A stretch of DNA of 64,000 bases from Berberis thunbergii (Eukaryota; Streptophyta; Magnoliopsida; Ranunculales; Berberidaceae), in assembly GCA_003290165.1 (NCBI GenBank), contig QNQO01010655.1:62001-126000 (forward strand), in the 5' to 3' direction. This document shows, piece by piece, positions 57,554-64,000 of this stretch (positions are counted from its first letter, which is position 1; each line of letters begins with the position of its first letter). Both the position numbers and the translations under genes were made by a program. The notes beneath the pieces were generated by a model. The model worked only from the letters and a program-made list of their open reading frames with translations, was not told the DNA's origin and did no database searches.

Positions 57554-58849
57554 AGGACTCAACAAGTGACCAGGATTCAGATCAAAGTCCAAAGAGAAAG
57601 AACAGAAAATACACCTTTGTCAATGACATTACAAGGGAAGCACTACAATAACACGGTTTTACTCGGGGATAGTATGACATATATTATAATTCTAGTGACA
57701 GCAACATAAAAGGTAATCCTTGCACCCCATATGCTTCTCAAGAGAACACAATGTTGAATGACTTCCAATCCCATTGCTTAAATAAGAATGTGTGGTCCAA
57801 GATTCAAAAGTATGTCATTGCATCTTTTAGCATATTCATCTTCTGTTTAATTCTGCCAGATCTTCATATCAAATCATTTAGTTGTTAGGTCTAAAATCCA
57901 TTCCAAAAATCTAGCTCATAACATGTAGTACACAAGGTAACGAGAAAAATTTTCACAACCTATTTGCTTCTCATCATTCAGAGGTTGCCTATTGGCAATA
58001 TCCAGTATAACACCAAAAAGCATGTACCACTTTCTTTGAATGTTTGCCATTTATATGGTGTAGGAACAAACCAAGTTAAAGGACTCATGATGCTTTCTCT
58101 ACTCTGAATCAAAGAAAAAAACTGTAACAGTACCATCTAACCTATCTATCTGATAAAACTGTGACCTGGTCTGTGGTCTTACAAATAACCATAATCATCA
58201 ATGGCGTACATTTTTTTGTCACCAATGCCATACATTTTTTCCACCCCCTTCAGTGGTGTATCAAAGGAGTGTATTCAACTATTGATTTCCTTGCACCATT
58301 TCATCACTTTGAAACAACAGACAATCAAGGAAATGTTAGGAATTTCAACCTCATCGATGGTGGAATCGCAGCAAATCGCATTGTTAGTCAATGTCTTCTA
58401 TACATATAGAGGATCAGCCAAGCAAGAATCAAGTTTGATTCTGCCACCAACTAGTATCCAACAAACTAAGATGGGGCATATATGTTATAAAATCACATCA
58501 AGTAGAAATCCACAAAATCCTCACTAATAGAAACAACAACAGACCATTTCGATGGCTTCTAGCTAGGTTTCCACATAACAATGACAAAATCAAGTATATA
58601 TATTGGCGAAATTCTTCAGATTTCATAGTATGTAAGCATTTTCCGTACAATAATCCCCCAGTACCATACAATCATATAGAGAAATTGAACATTCTCCAGA
58701 ACACAAAAAAGCAAATTCTTCAGATTTCATAGTATGTATCTTCTTGATGATCAAAAACAGATACATCACATTGTCAGGACGCACATTTTTCTCCAACATC
58801 TTGCCAATTAACTACACTTTTATACAGCTTAAACATAGGCTTCATTCCT

Positions 58850-59040
58850 GAGTCAGTAATTTCATCAAACACACCCAGGGGATCATCGAAACATAGCTAA
58901 CTTGGTCATCTAACCATGCCACACCGATAGCCGCACTATCAATTGTCCACTCTTTGTATACTTTTAACTCAGATTGCACTTTACGGTCCCATACTATAGC
59001 AAGCAATGCAACTCTTGCTGGTGTCTCGCCAGTCATACCC
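58850..59040 (-). pseudogene. VPS8-like gene fragment
   Basis: The minus strand reads TPARVALLAIVWDRKVQSEL then KVYKEWTIDSAAIGVAWLDD. I recognise this as similar to the beta-propeller region of plant VPS8 (CORVET endosomal tethering complex). Upstream on the minus strand (59140-59280) are tandem CTTCTTCTTCACATCTTCAG-like units in leader position. Confidence 0.6.
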
Positions 59041-59413
59041 AGGGCAATGAAGCTCCCTGATGAATTAGCAGGTCTATAGAGAACACCGCCCGACTGATAG
59101 ATTAGAAGATTTGATCGTTCTCTTGAAACGAGAGGGATCAGAACGTGAAGAAGATTTGGAGAAATGTGAAGAAGAAGAAGAACTGAAGAAGATCTAAAGA
59201 TGTGAAGAAGAAGAACTGATTAACTGAAGATGTGAAGAAGAAGAAGAATAACTGAAGATGTGAAGAAGAAGAAGTGGAGAAGAGGCGAGCAACGCTGGGG
59301 AAAGCTTTGTAGGGAAGAGCTAGCGTAGTAGAGAAGTTGTTGGTGAGAGCGACTTGGGACGAGAGGGAGAGAGAAATTGAAATCCGAGGGTAATAGGCTG
59401 GATTTGAAAAGGA

Positions 59414-59450
59414 CTTTGATATTTATATCTTTCACACATAAATTCTTTAA
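59414..59450 (-). promoter_or_regulatory. TATA-bearing subterminal segment shared by Pack-PIF copies
   Basis: The minus strand has ATTTATGTGTGAAAGATATA followed by AATATCAAAG, matching 14530-14560 (+). It sits inside the TIR and before the captured gene pieces in both elements, so it could act as a carried promoter. Confidence 0.5.
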
Positions 59451-60272
59451 AGTCCTTCAAAGTCTATCAAGTCAACAAATCCATTAAAATCCACTGCTAT
59501 TTGAATACCCCTAGATTTTATTGTATTGTTTAAAATCCATGATTGAATACCTCATGATTTTAATGGATTATAAAACAATCATTTAAAATCTATATTTGAA
59601 TACCCCTAGATTTCATTGTATTGTTTTAAATCCTTAATTAAATACTCCTATATTTTAATGGACTTTAAAATCTTTCAAAATCTATTAAATTTAAAATACA
59701 TAATTGAATAACCCTGTTAAAATGCTAAATGGACAGTGCGCGAAGTCAAAAATGTGTATTAATCAGTATGAGGTTGGGTCTGTCACTAAGCCTAAGACTT
59801 CGAAACCCACATGCTTCTCATGAATCCTAAAGTCAAAAGAAATAGTTCGATTTCTCAGAGGCTGATGACCAAGTTGGATGAAGTAGTATTTAGATGGCCC
59901 ATGGAATTTGTTTATTCTGTTGTTTTCCATTCAGAATCAATGTTTCAAATGCAAAATTCAAACCAACATTAATCTTTTCTCGATAAAGCATTCTCATTAT
60001 AGTGTCATCACAAAAATAATTCTTGGATTGTCAAATAATTAAGATACACATATACCTCATAAAAGAAAATTTTCAAAGAAAGTCGCACTATCAGACATAA
60101 GGGAGTATCTAATAAGCATTTCCCAGTGGCTTCTTTTCAAACTATATGTAATGATGTCACCATCTCATGTATCCAAATTAAATCAAACTTCATCTACTAT
60201 AAATTAGCCCCTACAAACAATTCTTTCACTCCATCGTATGGTGAAGAAATAGGAAACAAAAATAAGTTTAAG

Positions 60273-60883
60273 ATGTCAGTGAAGAGCTTTGAAAATGTTT
60301 TTGTTTCTCAAGTATCGGCATCTAGGATGTTCAAAGCAGGGATCATAAACTCACACAACCTTGTCCCTAAGCTCATCCCCACAATTATAACTGGAATCAA
60401 AATCGTCCCAGGTGCTGGAGGAATGCCAGACGTCAAGCGGACTGAGTTTACCACTTGTAACACCAACCCCACTTATTTGTTTCATTTGTTGATTTTTTAT
60501 TTTTATGCTAAACTCAAATATTAGCAGAATTTTTAGAAGATTTCATACATATTTCTCATGTGGTTATTGTTTCGTTTGTTCTAGTAATACCCTTCAGCTC
60601 CACTATGGACCGCATAGATGTTCTTGATGAAGAAAATTTTGTGTTCAAATACTGGCTGCTAGAAGGTGGACGTAAAGGAACATTGTACAGTGACGCCGAC
60701 TATGAAATTAAGTTTGAACCGACTAAGGACGGAGGATGTGTGTGCAAGATGACTGGAAACTACCATGTATATGACAATGTTGAAATCACAGAGGAGGAAA
60801 TGAAACTGGGAAAGGAAGGGTTGATGGGCATGTACAAAGCCGTGGAAGCCTACCTCTTGGCAAATCCAGATGCTTACGCTTAG
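60273..60883 (+). CDS. PR-10 / Bet v 1 family protein
   Basis: Two exons, 60273-60456 and 60585-60883, with a GT-AG intron in phase 1 after codon 61. This is the intron position conserved in PR-10 genes. The protein is about 160 residues, the normal family length. Recognised parts: FKAGIINSHNLVPKLIPTII (helix region), a glycine-rich loop GAGGMPDVK, and FKYWLLEGGRKGTLYSDADY, then DGGCVCKMTGNYHVYDN and the C-terminal helix MYKAVEAYLLANPDAYA. PR-10 proteins are cytosolic ligand-binding proteins induced by stress. The loop GxGGxGxxK has Pro where the third motif Gly is usual. A TATAAATT near 60198 may be the TATA box. The gene looks intact. Confidence 0.9.
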
Positions 60884-60926
60884 CTAATTTGAGAATCAAC
60901 TTCGTTTAAGAGTATAAAGTCTGTGA

Positions 60927-61426
60927 ATCTTGTTTGGGTCCGAAATTCTGCAACTCCGTAGCGAAGAAGTGTTTTTTTTTTTTTTTTTTTGTCAGTAGTC
61001 CTGTTATCTTTTATGTCTCAACTTCTACATTTGTTTGTATTTTTTTGTTTTGTTTTTGTTGTTTCATCTATTCATAGTTATCACTTATCACTAGGTTGAC
61101 ATATGAACTTAGGTGGGACTTCATTTAAAGCCATCCATCAATGTGGTTTTGTTTTTACTTATGACCCTAGTTATTTAATTAGAGAAATCAATGTCAATAT
61201 CAATTAATTTAGCTTTTTTATTATTATTTAAATGTGGTCATTGTACATGGATTGATGACAATTGATGTGTTGTGACATTAGTCATTGGTCATTGGTCATT
61301 GTTCACACATGGGTTGTGACATTGGTCATTGGTCATGAGTCACTAGACAATCAAAACACACGAGGAACTTAGCAAACCCAATTGAACCAAATCATCTAAT
61401 GTAATATGATTTTCATTAGGGGTGGG
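60927..61426. repeat. Segmental duplicate A', left part
   Basis: Matches 45163-45603. It ends exactly at the hAT target site ATTTTCAT, and the match resumes at 62933 after the hAT element. Confidence 0.85.
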
Positions 61427-62924
61427 CATTTCATCCCGTGATTTTGTTTTCGTCTCGATTTTTTTGGCTCTTAATGGAATTGAATAATTTCATTCCGATC
61501 CTATCCCGTCCCGATCTAGAATGTGATGAAGATTTTCAATCTCGCCAATTCCGTCCCGTCTCGAACTAATTTATTAATATTAATTATTAATATTTTAATT
61601 ATTAATTTTGGTCAGCTTAAAATCTTCCCTGCAGAAAAATAGTTAATTTGCTTTGTGTCATTGTAAGGGAGGTAGTATTACAATCAGTCATGAATATTTC
61701 AGTTGCTATAGCTCCGAGATCCTACCAATCATAGCTCATCTACCTGCAGGAATTTCATATACTCCATATAGGGGATGCATAGACCTACCATTCTACATTG
61801 CAACTCATGTACAATGCAGCACTGGTTTGAGTAACCTATTAGCTTATTTAGAAGTATCATAGGATGACTAACCAAAGTTGCATGAACCTTGTCCCACCAT
61901 TCAGAATATTTGGTTTCTGATAAAATGGAATGTATTCAACTTGATGGAGGTCAAGCGCTCACCCACCCTTACCGGAATAGATAATGATGTTTTTCACGAG
62001 TTTTTGTACTAATAAGACTCGTTTAACATATTTTCCGAGTGAGAAAATATGGTCATCAGAAGCGCTGAATGAGGTGAAGAAAAAAATTTAAACCTCCCTA
62101 CTGCATAAATTAGAACTCTTAAAATTTTAAGAAAACAAGAAAAATGGAGAAAACAAGAATACCATGACAAATAATTACTATTCAATCATTTAACCGGGGA
62201 TTGATGAATTTCTTGGAAGGAACATAGCCTTATATCATTATCAGACCTAATCATTCTCATCCTACACACTATGTAATTCCTGAACAAATTTTTTAATACT
62301 TTCAATTTGTCTGGATCCAATCAATGAAATTTTGGATCTCCAACTAAAGATGTGATTTGTCAATGGTATACAGTCTTATGGTTTATGAGACCTTAGAATT
62401 TGGTAACTCGTATACTTATAGTCAGTAAGGAAATACTAAATCGAAATAACATGATTAAGAATGTTACCATAGAGAAAGCTTGCAAGGCTACCAGGAGCGA
62501 TATAATCCGAGAGAATCAGCTTCTCATGTTGGGTAGGCCCCCAGTAGTACCCCCTAAGTCCCACTACATTTGGGTGTCGGATGTTCGCAAATTTCTTAGC
62601 CTCCTTAGAGAAATCCTTCTTTTGCTTTGCTACCCCTTCTCTCAACCATTTTACAGTCAAGAACACCCCATTATCAAGTGTTGACATGTAAGAAGTCCCA
62701 TGGCTACCCCATTTTACAGGGCAAGGATTTTTGTGATTAAGAGGATTTTTGGGAGTGATCTCCAGATTAGCACGCTGATCCCGTCTCGTCCCGTCACGAA
62801 CCCGTTTGGGATGGGACGAGGTCGGGATGAGGTTTTTTCCATCCCGTCCTGTTCCGATCCCGTATGAACGGGATGGGATAGGGATGAGTATATCTCGTCC
62901 CATCCTGTCCCGTGCCCACCCCTA
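61427..62924. mobile_element. hAT element with captured kinase fragment (Pack-hAT 2)
   Basis: Ends TAGGGGTGGGCA and TGCCCACCCCTA. Flanks ATTTTCAT (61419-61426) and AGTTTCAT (62925-62932), 7 of 8 matching. The ends share the CCCGTCCCGAT-type subterminal repeats of Pack-hAT 1. There is no transposase frame. The empty site survives at 45596-45603. Confidence 0.9.
62466..62715 (-). pseudogene. LRR receptor kinase (GHR1-like) kinase-domain fragment
   Basis: The minus strand reads GSHGTSYMSTLDNGVFLTVK, WLREGVAKQKKDFSKEAKKF, ANIRHPNVVGLRGYYWGPTQ, HEKLILSDYIAPGSLASFLY and then a GTAACA donor. This is the N-lobe (Gly loop region, VK lysine, alpha-C) of plant GHR1/At4g20940-type pseudokinase-like receptors. 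The retained donor shows capture of genomic DNA. Confidence 0.8.
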
Positions 62925-62974
62925 AGTTTCATAGACAATATTTTACAAATGAATTGGAAAGTTGGAGCCGAATC

Positions 62975-63297
62975 ATCTAACCCTCGGATTTTATACCAAT
63001 TTATTACACGTGGAAGTGTTATAAATGTCGAAATGCGAAGTTATAAACAAAATACTAACAAATACCGAAGATAACCAATTTACATGGTTCGACAAACTTG
63101 CCTACGTCCACGATAATAACAACTTTACTAGTGAGATCGAAATAATACAACTGGAGAGAGCTACAAAACGTCAATGACGTTACAAATGCATGTGTCTAAA
63201 CGACATCACACAAATACGCTGATTGCGTATAACACAAACAAACAAAACAATAAATTGGACTCTCTCTCACCTCATTTTCTTCCTCCCCTCTCATAGA
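62975..63297 (-). mobile_element. Truncated Copia LTR with primer-site remnant
   Basis: TTTTATACCAA and then TATTACACG match the junction at 51215-51236. The LTR match runs to about 63297 and stops mid-LTR, where sequence like 53166 onward begins. Confidence 0.82.
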
Positions 63298-64000
63298 TGG
63301 GGTACAATTCACTTTAACAAAAGCTAAGATAAGTAAATAAATAATGGTTATTGTTACAGGAATAGGTTTGTTATTATTATATGCTATCAGCATGACACTT
63401 TTGGAAGAAAAAGAATTATAAAGGACAATGGTTTTGATTTTAGTTATAGTAAGACTAATGGGCTAAAAGTTAGATGCCATAGGATCCAACTGGACAGGCT
63501 CGCCAGTAAGAGGGTGGCACCAACTTGGGCTTTAGCTAAACAATAGCAAGTATCTAGTTGCATTGGGACTTAGGGGTGGGCAAAAATTGATTTAAATTTA
63601 GTTAATTGATAGAACCGATTTTCAAATTTAGTTCGGTAACCGAACCGAAATATGAGTAGAAAAAAATAATTTAAACCGAACCGATTATAAGCGGTTTTAA
63701 ATTGGTTTACAGTTTTGAACCGACTGATTTATAACTGAACCGACCGATTAATTAGATATATATAAATAACTAAATAATAGGTAGGTGTCAATACCTTATT
63801 AGTGCAATAAATGCACTGCAATACACCCTCTTGCATTGAATCGCCCACATTTTCTCAAAGTTTTCAATTTTGGGCTAAAAATTGGGTTTGTAAAAAAATT
63901 GGGCATGTTTTAATGAAAGTCTTTCAAGTGCTTGAGCCCAAAATTTCGGCCCAACCAAACCGATCCGAAATTCAATTCAATCGAATTCATCGATTTACAA
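63297..64000. repeat. Segmental duplicate B' (pairs with 53163-54184)
   Basis: Matches the 53-kb segment without the hairpin MITE. It includes the first 430 bp of the shared hAT MITE (from 63571) and runs off the window. Confidence 0.88.

Larger units (their letters stand above)
55281..59716. mobile_element. PIF/Harbinger-like element carrying four gene pieces (Pack-PIF)
   Basis: The left end CAGGGGGGTATTCAATC and right end TTGAATAACCCTG are inverted, flanked by TTA on both sides (55278-55280 and 59717-59719). The subterminal ends are made of GGATTTTAA-type repeats. No transposase frame was found. Inside are fragments of a PMI1-related gene (-), a LUMINIDEPENDENS-like gene (+), an LRR receptor kinase (+) and a VPS8-like gene (-). 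A MITE-like internal block at 59.5-59.65 kb repeats the TIR motif. The termini and a TATA-bearing segment recur at 14516-16668. Confidence 0.72.

Noticed and set aside
58161..58527. Overlapping frames of 82-108 codons inside the Pack-PIF element
   Set aside because: No similarity recognised; likely intron or spacer sequence of captured DNA.

Overview
This is nuclear DNA of a dicot-like flowering plant. The evidence is split genes with GT-AG introns, a nuclear-type tRNA-Asn, plant-only protein families (DUF4378, DUF1645, PR-10, PMI1-related, CRWN) and a very dense load of plant transposable elements. I cannot name the species from sequence alone. Genes are sparse and lie between AT-rich, repeat-rich stretches.

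Host genes, left to right: the 3' part of a TIM21 mitochondrial import gene (42-4327, +); a charged protein of unknown role that starts FSWADEVE-like (8787-11576, +, with one frame break); a DUF4378 / LONGIFOLIA-TRM-type gene (21304-26171, +); tRNA-Asn (27267-27340, +); an intronless DUF1645 gene (29653-30807, +); a decayed protein disulfide isomerase copy (34053-36330, -); mitochondrial SSB (38051-39690, -); a secreted cysteine-rich peptide (43314-43619, -) with a dead paralogue at 48.3-48.5 kb; and an intact two-exon PR-10 / Bet v 1 gene (60273-60883, +).

The most striking locus is 12.9-19.85 kb. A virus-derived, GC-richer block with the layout of a plant amalgavirus (coiled-coil ORF1, a TTT_CGT slip site, then an overlapping +1 ORF2) is split by a non-autonomous LTR retrotransposon (14136-19029) with a matching target duplication. 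That retrotransposon carries no gag or pol. It carries pieces of at least three host genes: PMI1-related, CRWN/NMCP1 and plasma-membrane H+-ATPase.

Gene capture recurs in other element classes here. A 4.4-kb PIF/Harbinger-like element (55281-59716, TTA target duplication) carries pieces of PMI1-related, LUMINIDEPENDENS-like, LRR-kinase and VPS8-like genes. It shares its ends and a TATA-bearing subterminal segment with part of the LTR element. Two hAT elements (41275-42746 and 61427-62924) carry other gene pieces. A paralogous empty site at 45596-45603 confirms one of these insertions.

Seven short palindromic elements (72-189 bp) share unequal termini and each sits between 9-bp direct repeats, which points to a Mutator-like hairpin MITE family. 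One has an empty site in a duplicated segment. A Copia deletion derivative (48839-51897), a Tourist MITE (36524-36851), a LINE remnant and segmental duplications make up much of the rest.
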